Origin: Alopecurus myosuroides
Lineage: Eukaryota; Streptophyta; Magnoliopsida; Poales; Poaceae
Direction: 5' to 3'
Assembly (NCBI GenBank): GCA_028641055.1
Contig: CM054063.1
Location: 49,911,827 to 49,975,826 of the forward strand
Length of the DNA stretch: 64,000 bases
The translations under genes and the position numbers were made by a program. This document shows, one piece after another, positions 1-12,198 of the stretch. The notes below the pieces were generated by a model that did no database searches, had not been told where the DNA came from, and saw nothing but the letters and a program-made list of their open reading frames with translations. Numbering within the stretch: position 1 is the first letter of the stretch; the number at the start of each line of letters is the position of its first letter.

Positions 1-1947
1 AGATCCAACCCCCCTTGCGCGCGATCCGAGCGAATCGGTACGGACCAATCAGAGCGCTCCGTTTAGGATGACACAGATAGACTGTTTTCTGTTTTTAGGC
101 AGATTTAATTTAAAACTTGTAAATTCAATAACTTTTGTTCTGTAAACGCAAATGCAATAATTTTGTACTTTTTGAAATCAGCAGGACAAGTAGAACACAA
201 TGGGTCCATAGATCTCCATTTTTTACACGTGCACAAACTTGTTATTCGCAGATATCTAAATTACACTATTTGGTACATAACTTTAATTCTATAATTTCTT
301 TTTGAGCAAATCCAAATGCCATGGATTTGTTAAGATGTAATCTATCCAGAAAGTAGATAATAACAACTACTAGACCACTTTAACACCATAAGTACTGAAT
401 TTTGGGTTTATTAGACATATATAAGAGCACTAAAAATGTTATAATTATTTTGGTATCTATTTTATTTTCTCCAAAAAGCTTAAACATGTTAGAAAACCAG
501 AGAACCACCTTTTATTCTTCTTGCATAAAAATTGTGGTGTTAGTGCATTTTTCATCATTGCATATCATGCATACATGTTTTTGTAAGGTTTTCCTTTATT
601 GTTTGTTTATGTGTTGTTATTTTATTTGTATAGATTGTGAGGAGGAGCAATATTACAATTGTGGTTGCTATTCCTACTCATCATGGTGCCAAGGCAAGTG
701 ACACCCCATAAATTACCTATATTTTCAATAAGCATTAGTGGATTTTAGTAGTGTGCATGATAGGATCTTTTATAAAGTGTTATGCTATGCTATTATCCTA
801 GTAGTGTGTAGCCACCCCATTTTGAACTTTGTCATTTAGCAACCCCAAGTTTAGTTATGCTTAGCCATGCTTGTATACTGGTGTTTTACTATGTTGTGGA
901 TGAAAATTTTAATATAACCTCAGTGAACCACCTGGGTTAAATGGTAGTGCGGGGCTGTTGATAGTTGAGTGTCTCCCCGGCCGAGGGGAGTTCACTTGAA
1001 GGAATGCCACCCAGGAACAAAGTGATTATGAAGTTCCCGAGTTTTGATTGCTTACCGTGCAGCCTTTAGTCGTATGGGCTCTATCTTGATTAATTAAGTT
1101 GTGAGGGTTCAGGCCGGGCTTGACAAGCAGATGTAGCATAATTATAGGTGGAACGGGTCTTGCCATTGGGTTGGATTCTTACTTCTGAAAGATCTCATCT
1201 CGATTCTTCTCCTTTCCTGGATACACCCAGAGTGTATAGGATTTTTGGGATGAGTTGAGTCTGAAGGTGAAAGTGCACAAGGTCTGCAGAGTCAACAAAC
1301 TAAGATCTTAGCCGTGTCCCCGCTTATGGACAACATCGAGCAGATGGACAAGGATGGCCGGAAGAATCACATCACCACTTTCAGCAAGTAAAAATTTGAT
1401 CATGTGAACATTATTTGTGGTGCTTGGATTTATTCCAATGTTGCCACTCGTTTTGAAAACCAAATGATTTTACAAAAGTGTTAGGAGAAAATTGGCTTTT
1501 TGCAAATAGCCTCAAGATCCACCCAGCCAAAGTTATCATGTAGTATTAGACTTGCCATTATATATCCACCATAGGTGTCATTTTCCAGTACATCAAATTG
1601 TACTGACCTCCTTCGGGGGCTGCATATTCCAATTTGCAGGATTTTCTGATGAAGAGTAAGGATGTTTTCTGGACTCGAGTCTACACCCAACATGTCTGCC
1701 TGTGGCGCATGCTTGAAGATGGAGGCTCATTTCTACTATATTTCTGTTGCTTGAACTCTTAGTTTTAGCTAGACTATAAGGTTGTGCACCTTGTAATAAG
1801 ATATATTTGTCTACTCTGGATTCAGTTGTAATAATTTTAATTCTTATGCAATGATACCTTTAAGTTATGTACTGTGGTGCTAGCATTGATCCAGGGACTA
1901 GCACATAACAGAGGTATTTCACTTTTGTTAAAAAGTGGGATGCTACA
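1..1947 (+). repeat. 5' LTR of the Tekay-like element, truncated by window edge
   Basis: This stretch matches 13368-15301 almost base for base, with scattered substitutions and small indels, and ends with the same GGGATGCTACA immediately before the primer-binding site. It is the R/U5-side two thirds of the LTR. Open frames inside it, such as a 99-codon frame at 402-701, recur in the other LTR only because the DNA is duplicated. I see no gene here. Confidence 0.9.
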
Positions 1948-1950
1948 AAA

Positions 1951-1962
1951 TGGTATCAGAGC
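1951..1962 (+). other. Primer-binding site, tRNA-iMet type
   Basis: TGGTATCAGAGC lies three bases after the LTR end. It is the classical complement to the 3' end of plant initiator tRNA-Met used to prime minus-strand DNA synthesis. It fixes the left LTR end and the transcription direction as plus. Confidence 0.92.
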
Positions 1963-2290
1963 AAAGTGTTGCATGTAGGTTCGAGCCCTTAGGATTGGAA
2001 ACCATTTTTGATCTTGTTATTATCTCATTAGAGTATTTTGGATCCTAGCGGCATAGTGAGATGAAGTGGCCCAGACAAATTTACGTGTCCCCGGACACGA
2101 GACCGTATCCTGATTGGCTTGCGGGTGCATTGTCCTTCTCACTATAGTGAATGTCCAATTTACAATAAGTGCTAATAACCTATTGATCACCTTAGAGAAA
2201 GTTTGATGTTTTTCTAAGTTTTTGTGTACTTCTAGTACTTCCTTATATTATGTACTAAAACTTGTGTTTCTTTTACTCTTATGACTAAAG

Positions 2291-5200
2291 ATGGAGAGCT
2301 TCAATTTCACCACCTCCGAGGACATCACCAACACCCGCTTTGGAGGCTACGTTCTCGAGATAGTCACACTACTGTGTCGCACCCGGACTTCTAGGGGATA
2401 CTCACAGTCCGTTTAACAGTAGATAAATGACTTACGGGGCATACCGACACCCGCATCTCAATATGAGTAGGCCAACACGTAAACGTGTGACAACCATTCC
2501 CTACTATTCATCGTCTGCGCAAACCATCCCATAGAAATCCAGATACTTCCATTGACGTACTTCATAATATACACACATGGTACGTCAACGGCATTGGAAC
2601 AATTGATATCACAACAGATCTCTAAGACACAAAAGATTGAAATAAGTTGCAAATAGCTCTCACTAGAGCAGAGATAGCAAATACAATCATCCAGAGGACA
2701 CGTGTCCCAACAATTCATCATTACAACACAGCGGAAGCATCCAAAGTGTCTGAGTACAGACAAGATCCAAATAGGCCTAAGTGGCCGGAAACGAAAAGAC
2801 GGAGCCCATCCACGAAGTCTCGGATCCTGCCCGGGACCGCTATCTACTCGTCAGCAGCATCGTCATACTCCACGTAGTAGCCACCATGGGGATCCTCGGA
2901 AACGTAGTCTGCGGAAACCACAGCCCCAAAGGGGTCAGTACATAAACGTACTGGCAAGAAAGACTCACAATTCACCAAAGTGTACCCGTCAACACCAAGC
3001 ACAGATGCTTTGGGTTCAACGGAAGAAAGGGTGATACAAAAGATGCGGCAGCGGGCTGCGCTAACCACTACAGGGTTTCTATAACTTCCGGCTAACAGAA
3101 AGGGGGATAAGATAGCGTATCGTAACCAACTATAACTAACTCCAAACAAACCCATCCTGGATCTCGCCCCTTATCCAAAGAAGCAATCCGAGGATAACTC
3201 ACACAGTTGGATTAATGATGGGTCAAGTTATTGTGTCAATAAGTCTATTACTAGTCAAGTTTATCATTAGTTAGGTGTAAGTTGTTCTGAGTACTTGTTA
3301 GCCAGTACTTTCACCAAGTCATCCATAACCGCGGAAAACACGGCTTCTTGAGAAGATTTATCCCTGCAGGGGTGCACCAATTTGGCCGTACACGTAAGAA
3401 TAACCCGCCAGATGGAATGCCTCCCACCAAGCGGGGCACTCAACACAACTCAACTCTTCTTCGCATCAAGCCCAAAGAACCCCGTGCAATTGAGCGCACG
3501 GCTAATCAAGCCCCACGAAGAAAAGGGGACCCTCATAGCACTCTAAGAACGTGTCTCCCTAAATGCCGACTACAAAAGTTCCACCCTGGTACCAAGGGTT
3601 CGCACCTGCATATGCATGCGGCAAATGGAAAACCCGAACTAAATGAGGCGATTTGGACGATATGCGAATCGAATCAAATTGAGGGGGGGCGCCCATACAC
3701 GCTTCCCACATGCGGTTAGTGCGCTCATCATGGATCAGTAGACAAGACCCTTTTCCTAATTAGGGTCGACACTAGCAGGCCTCAAAACCACGCCGGGCCT
3801 CCTGCCGGTGCCTTATCATCAAATTATTATTAACCAAAACATTAACAGGTTGTTGTTTAACATCGAGCCACAGAACATAATAAAATATGGTAACAGAAAG
3901 TAACGGACAACAGACTCGAGCAAAACAACCCTAAGCATGCTAGTAAGACAAGGGCAACAAGCAACGGGGTTATAGGTGTGGAGGTGAGGCTATATCAGGG
4001 TTAAGGGATAACATGTGATAGGATCGAACGGAAGCAATGATTCATAGGGCTAGCAGAAATAGACAACGGAAAGTATCGGTATCCAATGTTGAAAGGAACA
4101 CAATGGTTCATGTGAGTGAATACTTTCCTGCAAACTCAGCAGCCTGGTACTGAGCTAACTCCTCAGAAGGGGTGTCGTAAGTATCGTCTGTCTCAACATC
4201 GTCGTCTATTCGAGAAGAAGCAAACAAACAACGCAGAGAGATAAACAATCAATAACATGGCATAGTGCACAATCATGGGATGATGCATGACCATTTAATT
4301 GATGCATCAAAAATAAACTAGTTGACATGGTAACATAACATAATTAAATGGACCCACATGCAATTTGGAATTGCCTATGGAAAGCCAATGAATTAAGGTT
4401 GGAATAATTGTTTTACAACGAATCAACAGGTGAAAGTGGATTAGTATGATGCATGGATGAGGAAAACAGAAAAAATAACAACAATAGAAACAATTTTGAA
4501 ATAAGGTTTCCCAAGTTTGGAAATTCATTTATTAAGTTATGAAATTTTGGTTCCTTAAAGGTGTTACACAAGCATTTGTTGTTTTCACCAATTTAAATTA
4601 TTCAAAATAGATAACAAAGTTTATATTTGAAAAGAACACACAATTTTAGTTGGAATACATGTTTCAATTATTGAAAAAGGAATCAGAATGAATTACTTAT
4701 GAATTAAACAAGTTTAAACAAGATTTAAATGGATTTAATTCAAGTATGAATATTATTTGAATTTTATTTGTTCAAAACATTAAACCAAGTTCATATTTGA
4801 AAAGGTTATGTTTTTCTGGTTTGAAAACATATTTTACATGTTAAAAAATAATTTAATGTAAGCAAGTTATGAATTTAGCAAATTTTAAATGATTTAAACA
4901 AGCTTTAAATTATTTAACCAATTTTAATTATTCAAATCATGAAACAAAATTTATATTTGGATAGATGGTTCAAAATGGCATGGAAAACATATTTTATTTC
5001 TGTTATTTGAGTTAAGTTTGAATTAGTTATGGAATTAACCAAAATTAAGATGATTTGTTTGAATTTGAAATTTGAATACATTTGAAATATTCAAAACAGA
5101 AAACAAATGATGTAAACATGTAGAGAATTTAATTTTGATCAGGAAACATATTTCATTTGCACTATTTGGATTTGGAAATTAAAAGTTATTTGCATTTTAA

Positions 5201-7553
5201 TTATAGGGACTATTCTGTAAAAGAAAAAAGACTTAAATAAAAGAAAAGTTGGGCAGAAAACAGTTACACCCCGCAGTGGCTAGCTCCAGCCACTGACAGA
5301 GGGGCCCCTGGGCCACGGTGGCCCGCGTGGCGCACAACAGCTGACAGGGGGGCCCCTCCTGTCAGTGCTCCTCGCAAAAAGGTGGGGATTTTATTTGCGG
5401 GAGGCAGGGATCGAACCCTGGCCTCCCGGGCGCGCGCGCTGCTACGTTGCCACTGCGGTGTGATCGTTCGCTTGTCAGATAGGGACGCGCGGTGGGGATA
5501 TTATTCAGCTACGCGTTAACTGAATTTTGCAGATGCAATTTCTGAACCTTGGCGTCAGACGGCGCTCGCCGGCGATGTGCTGCGATGCAGCAGCTGCTGC
5601 TCGTTGCGGTGGATGCGTGTGGTGCTGCGTGTGCGCGCGGTGTGCATCGTGTAGAGAGAGAGGAGGGTGAGAGAAAGGTGAGGTGAGCTCACCTCGAGAG
5701 ATTCAGAGGGAGGAGCAGGCTCGGGCAGAGGTGGTCGCCGGCGAAACATGGACGGCGGCGGCGACTCGGTGGCTCCCAGCCACCGAGGAGGGGTCGGAGA
5801 GGAAGAGGGAGTCGCGGGGAATCCATTCCCGCGGTTAGCCCGTGCGAAGGTGGATCACGTCGCCGGCGATCGACGGAGATACAGGAGGTGGTGGTTCGGG
5901 TTCAGAGAAAGGGAGGTGCAGAGCAGAGGGAGGATGTGGGAGAAGGAGGAAATGGAGGCGGGGGAGAGAGGAGGGGTGGAGGAAGAAGGGTTAGGGCAGA
6001 GGAGCTCGAGGTCTAGGGTTTTAAGGGGGAGGGGAAAGAGCTACAGCCGTCCCTGCTCCTCTCTGTCGACGTGGCTGCCATGGATGGCCTGCCGTACGAG
6101 AGGAGGAAGACAGAGGGGGGTACGGGCCTGAGGGAGAGATGGTGGGCTGGGCCTGGCTGGCCTGCCCCTCTCTCCCTCTCTTTTAGGTTTTTATTTTTCT
6201 TTCTTTTTTTTTGCAGATTTGAATAGGAAAGAAAAGGTTAGTTGTTTAGGGTTAGAAAAATTAGGAAAATTTTGTAACAATTATTTATTGTAACAGCAAC
6301 ATTGTAAACTTTTGTTTCAAAAAACTTTAATTATGTTGTTGTTTGTAAATTTAGTTGAATTTAAATAATTTTTATATTAGATGAATAAGGGTGACATTAA
6401 GCAATTTAAAAGCTTTTGAATTTAAGTTTATTTGAAACAAAGGATTTAGTTGTTTTGTAATTTTCATAAAATTCAAAAGGGTTGCTGTTTGGAGAATTAA
6501 TTGAATTTGAAAATGTTTTTGGTATTAAATGAAATATTGATTAGAAACAAATAAATAGTTTTGAAATTACAACTTTAATGGAAACAATTAATTGTTTTGA
6601 TTTGAATATTCATTTTGGAAATTGTAACATCACAAGTATGAAACAAAAGGTTTGAATTTTTGGTTTGAAATTCAAATAGAAAAACAAGGGAAAACAAAGG
6701 ATAACAGAGGAAAACAATTGGAAAACAAATGCAAAACTTAAGATGCCATGATGCAAAACATAAAATAACAGAGAGCAAACATTCTAATGGATGTTTTTCA
6801 TACTTGGGATGTTACATACTGGCGCTGCCCACACCCATCATCGGAGGGAAACATCTGAACAAGTTTAGCAAGGAAGGATGCTGGGGAGTCAGACTTCTTC
6901 AACCAGGACGCCAAACCGATCCCACAACTGAAGATATCACGATCAGGGTGATCAGCGACTCCATAGAGAGAGGCCTCAACCTCGTTATGCAGGAGCTGAT
7001 AGGGCGTCTCTGTGGGAAACATTATCAGGAGTTGAAGAGTCACTACTACTACACTCTGGGAAGACGTAATGAAGAAGGGGATCCTTCGATCTTAGCCCCG
7101 GAGACCAAAGCTACTCCTTTACGCCAGTATCTTCAAAACTTAGAGATTCATGTTAAGGATCTCGAGGAAGACAAGTTCAATGAGCTGATGATGAATGAGG
7201 AGCTACGCGCCCAAATCAAGGAGGAAGAAGAGAAGGTGAAGACTCTGGAAGAGGTGGTCAACACTCAAGATGATAAGCTCAAGACTCAAGACAAGAAGCT
7301 GCAGAGCCAAGAGAACAGAATCAAGATGAAGAACCAATAGATTAGAGACTTGAAGTCGAAGCTAGAAGACAATGACGTACACTTAGAGGCTGATTATGAG
7401 TTGATAGGAAAGTTACGTGGTGAGAAGAGAGTTTTGCTTGAGAAGAATGATGCACTACTGAAGGAAGTGGAGGAACTCAAGGCAATCCTCGCAGGGTAAG
7501 GAATCACAATTGAAGAAGTCGAAGAGGAAGAAGACATCATGGTTGAAGATTAG
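2291..7553 (+). pseudogene. Coiled-coil ORF upstream of gag, split by a solo LTR
   Basis: An ATG at 2291 opens a frame read to 2374. It resumes in frame at 6822 once the inserted LTR and one copy of its 5-bp duplication are removed. The rest (to about 7553) is hydrophilic and rich in K, E, Q and D with heptad-like leucines, and contains repeated units of the type KLKTQDKKLQSQ, so a coiled coil is predicted. In-frame stops occur at 7338-7340 and 7496-7498. It is separate from the gag start at 7764. I do not recognise a known family. It may be an extra ORF peculiar to this Tekay-like family or a diverged gag N-terminal half. The function is unknown; the reading frame is seen, the protein's existence is inferred. 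Confidence 0.6.
2375..6816 (-). mobile_element. Solo LTR (4.4 kb) of a second gypsy family, with TSD TACTG
   Basis: The insert runs from TGTCGCACCCGG to GGGATGTTACA and is flanked by TACTG on both sides (2370-2374 and 6817-6821), a perfect 5-bp target duplication. It contains no primer site, polyprotein or second LTR, so it is a solo LTR left by recombination between LTRs. The end reading TGTAACATCCCAAG on the minus strand is taken as the 5' end because the chromovirus LTR at 12199 begins the same way, so the LTR is antisense to its host element. A related copy in plus orientation occupies 60497-64000. Long AT-rich tracts flank a GC-rich core at about 5250-6180. The 127-codon frame at 5748-6131 lies in this core and has no homology I recognise. 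Confidence 0.88.
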
Positions 7554-7763
7554 ACTTAGTAGTTGACCACCATATGATGATTTTCTCGATCTTAGTCTGT
7601 ATTGACCTATCAGTTTGTGGTATGGCAATACAAGGATGTTTTGAGTTCAAAACCTAAGTCCTTATGTGTTATCAATGCTATCCTTTTGCTTAAGTTCATT
7701 TTATTTTATTGCTTGTGCATGGGTATAAGTCTTTTTTCACCTATGCTAGAAAAACCACCACAG

Positions 7764-8790
7764 ATGCCTCCTCGTCGTGACCCCGAGAACAACAACAACA
7801 ATGATGCCATGCAGCAAATGATGGCAGCCCAAACTCAGCTAATGCAAATGATGACCCAGATTTTGGCGGCCAACAACAACAACAACCAAAACAATCCTCC
7901 ACCCCCGCCCCAAGTGGATAGGCTGGCCAGGTTCCTAAGGCTTAAACCTAACAAGTCTTCCTTTGCCTCAAAACCAATAGTGGCAGATGACTGGCTACGC
8001 TCTGTTAATAAGGACTTAGTAACTTCTGAATGCACTGATGCTGAAAAGTGAGGTTCACTGCTCATCTGCTCAAAGGAACCGCTGCAATGTGGTGGGAGAC
8101 CTATCAGGTGACACACCCCTTAGAAGGAATGACTTGGGATGCCTTCAAGGAAGGATTTCGTAATGCTCATATTTCTTCAGGGATAATGAATCTGAAGAGG
8201 GATGAGTTTCGCAACCTGAAACAGGGAGGTAGGACTCTGAAGGAGTATATGGATGATTTCTACTCTTTATCAAGGTATGCAACGGAGGATATTGACACAG
8301 ATGCTAAGAGGAAGGATATATTTCTTAGTGGACTCAAGGGAGAATTGAAGATACCTCTGTCTGTAGCCTACGCTCCAAATTATCAAGCCCTACTAGATCA
8401 AGCCATAACTCTAGATAACATATAAGGAAGGAAGAGAATAGAAAAAGAAAGTTTGGTGTTAGTAAGACTCACTTTGAGCCTTCACACAAGAAGCAACATC
8501 TCTCTGAAGGCAGTGGCCACAAATCTTGGAGCCACCACAACAATGGTCATGGCTACAAGCACCATGGGCACAACCACAATGGTAGGTACAAGGGTAATAA
8601 TGGAGGATTCAAGGGAAACAATCACAATGGACATAACCATGGCAATGGACAGCATCTCCATAACTCTGAGGGGAAGAACGATCTGTCCCAGGTGACATGC
8701 TTCAAGTGTAGAAAGCAGGGACACTATGCAACTGATTGCATAGAGAAGAAAGAGGATGACTCTACTAAACCCAACCCCTTTCAGAAGGGA
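7764..8790 (+). pseudogene. gag: gag (capsid and nucleocapsid) of the Tekay-like element
   Basis: The likely start is the ATG at 7764 (MPPRRDPENNNN), followed by an Asn/Gln/Met-rich N-terminus and a proline run. The retrotransposon gag core follows at about 7910-8420 (WWETYQ, W-F-F spaced capsid motif, FLSGLK). It is broken by TGA at 8049-8051 and by a stop near 8423. After a His/Asn/Gly-rich linker containing a frame change, a CCHC zinc knuckle CFKCRKQGHYATDC lies at 8698-8739. The protein would package element RNA in cytoplasmic virus-like particles. The order gag then pol and the chromovirus-type sequence agree with the rest of the element. Confidence 0.85.
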
Positions 8791-9298
8791 CACGTGAACC
8801 ATGTCAATGTGGAAGAAGTGATGGATGAACCTGATGATGTGATTGGTACGTTCTTACTCAACTCCTTTACGGCATTAGTTTTATTTGATACTAGAGCATC
8901 TCATTCATTCATATCAATAGCATTTGTCAATAAAAATGGGCTACCCACTTAAACCATAGGGAAAACCATTAGAGTAAGCTCCCTAGGTGGAGAAATGCTT
9001 GTCAATGCCGGGTGCAGGCAACTTATCTTAGAAATTGGGAAATACAAATTTCGAACCTATCTCGTAGTTCTGGAATCCCAAGGACTAGATGTAATTCTAG
9101 GAATGGATTGGATGACCACTTTTGGAGGAGTCATAGATTGTGCAAACAAAGCCATTACACTCACCACCCCAGAAGGAAAGAGGATTAGATTCAAACCCAA
9201 CATGGAAATAAAAGGGATTAGACTCAATTCTCTTAAGGGGGTTAGCCTAGATCAAGTATCCATAGTGAGGGAGTACCCCGATGTTTTCCCGAGGAATT
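8791..9298 (+). pseudogene. Aspartic protease region of the Tekay-like pol
   Basis: The frame following the zinc knuckle contains the retropepsin active-site triplet region at 8887-8901, but it reads D-T-R-A-S where the family has D-[ST]-G-A. Stop codons also interrupt it, for example just after 8940. The second half (about 8995-9240) retains the ILGMDW motif that usually follows the flap in plant gypsy proteases. The enzyme would cleave the gag-pol polyprotein. The active-site glycine change and the stops make it nonfunctional. Confidence 0.75.
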
Positions 9299-9305
9299 AC
9301 CAGGG

Positions 9306-10828
9306 ATGCCACCTGATAGAGATGTGGAGTTTCTCATAGATTTGTTACCAGGCACTGGCCCCATAGCAAAAAGACCTTACCCCATGTCTAATGATGAGCT
9401 AAAGGAAATTAAGAAGCAATTTAAGATCAACTCGGGAAAGGTTTTGTTCGTGAAAGTTCATCACCATGGGGAGCACCAGTTCTATTTGTGGAAAAGAAGG
9501 ACAGGAGTTAGCGTTTGGTTATGGATTACCGTTCTCTAAATGAAGTAACTATCAAGAACAAGTATCCCTTACCTAAGATCAATGACCTGTTTGATCAATT
9601 GAAGGGAGCATGTGTGTTTTCCAAGATTGATCTTCGATCTGGATATTTCCAATTGAAGATTAGAGAACACGATATACCTAAGACAACCTTTGTCACTATA
9701 TATGGTTCGTATGAGTATACAGTGATGCCTTTTGGACTAACCAATGCACCTTCATACTTCATGAACATGATGAACAAGGTGTTCATGGAATTTCTAGACA
9801 AGTTTGTCGTAGTATTCATTGACGACATTTTGATCTATTCCAAGAGCACCAAGGAACATGAAACTCACCCTCGTTTGATTCTGGAGAATCTTAGAGAGCA
9901 CAAACTTTATGCCAAGTTTAGTAAGTGTGAGTTCTGGCTAAGTGAAGTGGGATTTCTTGGTCACATCGTTTCAAAGGAAGGATTTGTTGTTGATCCTTCC
10001 AAAGTTGCAGCAGTAATGGAATGGGAACCACCCAAGAATGTCGGAGAGATTCGTAGTTTCCTAGGTTTGGCAGGTTATTACTGGAGGTTCATTGATAATT
10101 TCTCCAAAATTGCCAAGCCCGTGATTGAACTATTGAAGAAGGAAAAGAAGTTTGAGTGGACTGATGCTTGTGAGACCAGTTTTCAAGAGTTGAAGAAACG
10201 ATTAGTGACAACCCCAGTTCTATGCTTACCAGACTTGGAGAAAGAATTCCAAGTGTATTGCGACGCCTCGCGCCAGGGACTTGGGAGTGTTCTTATGCAA
10301 GGAGGAATGGCATCATCTGCCTCTAGGCAACTCAAGAAACATGTGGTTAACTATCCCACACATGATCTAGAGTTAGCTTCAGTGGTCCATGCCTTGAAGA
10401 CCTGGAGACATTATTTGATGGGGAAGAGATGTGAAGTCTTCACAGACCTCAATAGTTTAAAATACATATTCACACATAAGGATTTGAACATGAGACAAAG
10501 AAGATGGTTAGAACTTATTAAGGATTATGATCCGAGTCTACAATATCATCCTGGTAAGGCTAACATTGTAGCTGATGCTCTGAGCCGCAAGGTTTATGTG
10601 AATGGCCTCACGGCAGGAGAATTACCCGAGGATCTGTGCAAGTTGTTTAAGGATCTCAGACTGGAAGTAGTGCCCAAAGGTTTCATAAATTCATTGGTGG
10701 TACAACCAACTTTGATGGATAGAATACGTGAAGCACAGAAAGGAGACAAAGATATAGAAGAAATCAAATACAACCTCAGTGTAGGAAAAGCTAAGGGATT
10801 TCACGAGGATGAACAAGGAACCTTATGA
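9306..10828 (+). pseudogene. Reverse transcriptase and RNase H of the Tekay-like element
   Basis: The RT N-terminus (DRDVEFLIDLLPGT) starts at about 9315. A frameshifted stretch at about 9410-9520 separates it from an open frame of 437 codons starting at 9515. That frame holds [22 protein letters not shown] (motif A) and [11 protein letters not shown] (catalytic FIDD at 9815-9826), then LGHIVSKEG and [10 protein letters not shown]. RNase H begins around 10240 with CDAS (first catalytic Asp at 10262-10264) and ends with [13 protein letters not shown] and the conserved VADALSR. The frame stops at 10826-10828. Some active-site residues survive, but the upstream frameshift separates RT from its N-terminus. 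The sequence is chromovirus-like. Confidence 0.88.
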
Positions 10829-11800
10829 TTCGAGAAACATGTTTGTGTAGAAAATGACACCGATCTTAGGAAGCTGATTTTGCAAGAAGCACATGAAACA
10901 CCCTACTCCATACATTCAGGTAGTACCAAAATGTACATGGATGTGAAGGAGAGATTCTGGCAGAATAACTTGAAGAGGGACACCGCGGAGTTTATAGCAA
11001 AATGTGATGTGTGCAGTATAGTGAAAGCGGAACATCAAAAGCCAGCAGGAATACAACAACCATTGAAGGTGCCAGATTGGAAGTGGGAACAAATTGGTAT
11101 GGATTTTATTATTGGGCTACCCAGGACTAAATCTGGTTATGGCTCTATCTGGGTAGTAGTTGATCGTCTAACAAAAGTAGCTCATTTCCTACCAGTAAAG
11201 ACCACCTACACTAGTGCTAAGTTAGCAGAAATTTACATGAAGATAATTATGTGTCTGCATGGTGTACCCAAGAGAATTGTTTCCCATAGAGGTACCCAGT
11301 TTACATCACATTTTTGGAAGCAGTTACATGAGTCCTTAGGTACCAGATTAGAATTCAGTACAACATTTCACCCTCAGACCGATGGACAAACTGAGAGAGT
11401 GAACCAAATATTGGAGGACATGCTGAGAGCATGTGCACTGGACTATGGATCTAGTTGGGAAGATAACTTGCCATAAGCAGAATTCTCTTACAACAACAGT
11501 TAACAGGCAAGCATTGAGATGGCACCGTTTGAAGCATTGTATGGGAAAAAGTGCACCACACCATTACTATGGAGTGGTTTAGGAGAACAGAGTTTCTTTA
11601 GTCCTGATATAATCCAAGAAGCAGAGAAGAAAGTTAGATTGATTAAGGATAGACTCAAGATAGCCCAGTCAAGACAGAAGAGCTACGATGATAACAAACG
11701 CAGCGATGTCACTTACGAGGCGGGTGATAGAGCTTATCTAAGAGTATCACCTATTCGTGGAATCAAAAGATTTGGAATCAAAGGAAAATTAGCACCTTGA
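10829..11800 (+). pseudogene. Integrase of the Tekay-like element
   Basis: An HHCC zinc-binding region (H and H near 10890-10915, then C-x2-C at about 11003-11016) is followed by the rve core. The core's first Asp is in GMDF (11102-11104). The second catalytic Asp is replaced by His (11285-11287, S-H-R-G-T-Q-F where the family has S-D-R-G). Glu is retained in TERVNQ (11393-11395). Stops follow at about 11474, between the two open segments, and at 11798-11800. The MAPFEALYGKKC motif at 11519 marks the end of the core, and a GPF/Y-type module follows. The D-to-H change alone should abolish integration. Confidence 0.87.
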
Positions 11801-12187
11801 TTCATTGGGCCATTCAAGATTTTATCCCGCAAAGGTGAAGTAGCTTATGATTTAGAACTTCCTGAGATCTTGTCTGCAGTCCATAATGTTTTTCATGATA
11901 GTCAATTGAAGAAGTGTCACCCTGAGATGTTGGAGACTTCGTTGAAGGATACAATACCCCTTGAGGAAGTACAGTTGGAGAGTGATCTGACTTACGAGGA
12001 GAAGCCTATCAAGATACTAGAGACAGCAGAAAGAATTACCTGCACCAAAACTCTAAAGTTTTGCAAAGTTCGGTGGATTTACCACACTGTAGAGGAAGCT
12101 ACATGGGAGAGAGAAGATGATCTTCGAGAAGACCACCCACACCTATTTGCTGACCTTTCCGAAGTTCGAGGGCGAACTTCATCTTAA
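11801..12187 (+). pseudogene. Integrase C-terminus with chromodomain
   Basis: After VHNVFHDSQLKKCHP (about 11878-11925), typical of gypsy integrase C-termini, the frame continues into a chromodomain-like segment at about 12010-12140. It carries the pattern I-L-(x)n-K-V-R-W-x4-V-E-E-A-T-W-E. This marks the element as a chromovirus, where the domain is thought to steer integration toward particular chromatin. The frame closes at 12185-12187, twelve bases before the 3' LTR. The intervening AAGAGGG is the best polypurine-tract candidate. Confidence 0.85.
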
Positions 12188-12198
12188 GAGGGTTAGTC

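Noticed and set aside
402..701. 99-codon frame with near-identical twin at 13762-14061
   Set aside because: The two lie at the same place of the two LTRs of one element, so the match is due to LTR duplication. Composition is Cys/Phe/Ser-rich with no domain.
5748..6131. 127-codon Gly/Arg-rich frame
   Set aside because: In the GC-rich core of a solo LTR and antisense to its presumed orientation; the homologous region at about 61500-62000 does not keep the frame.
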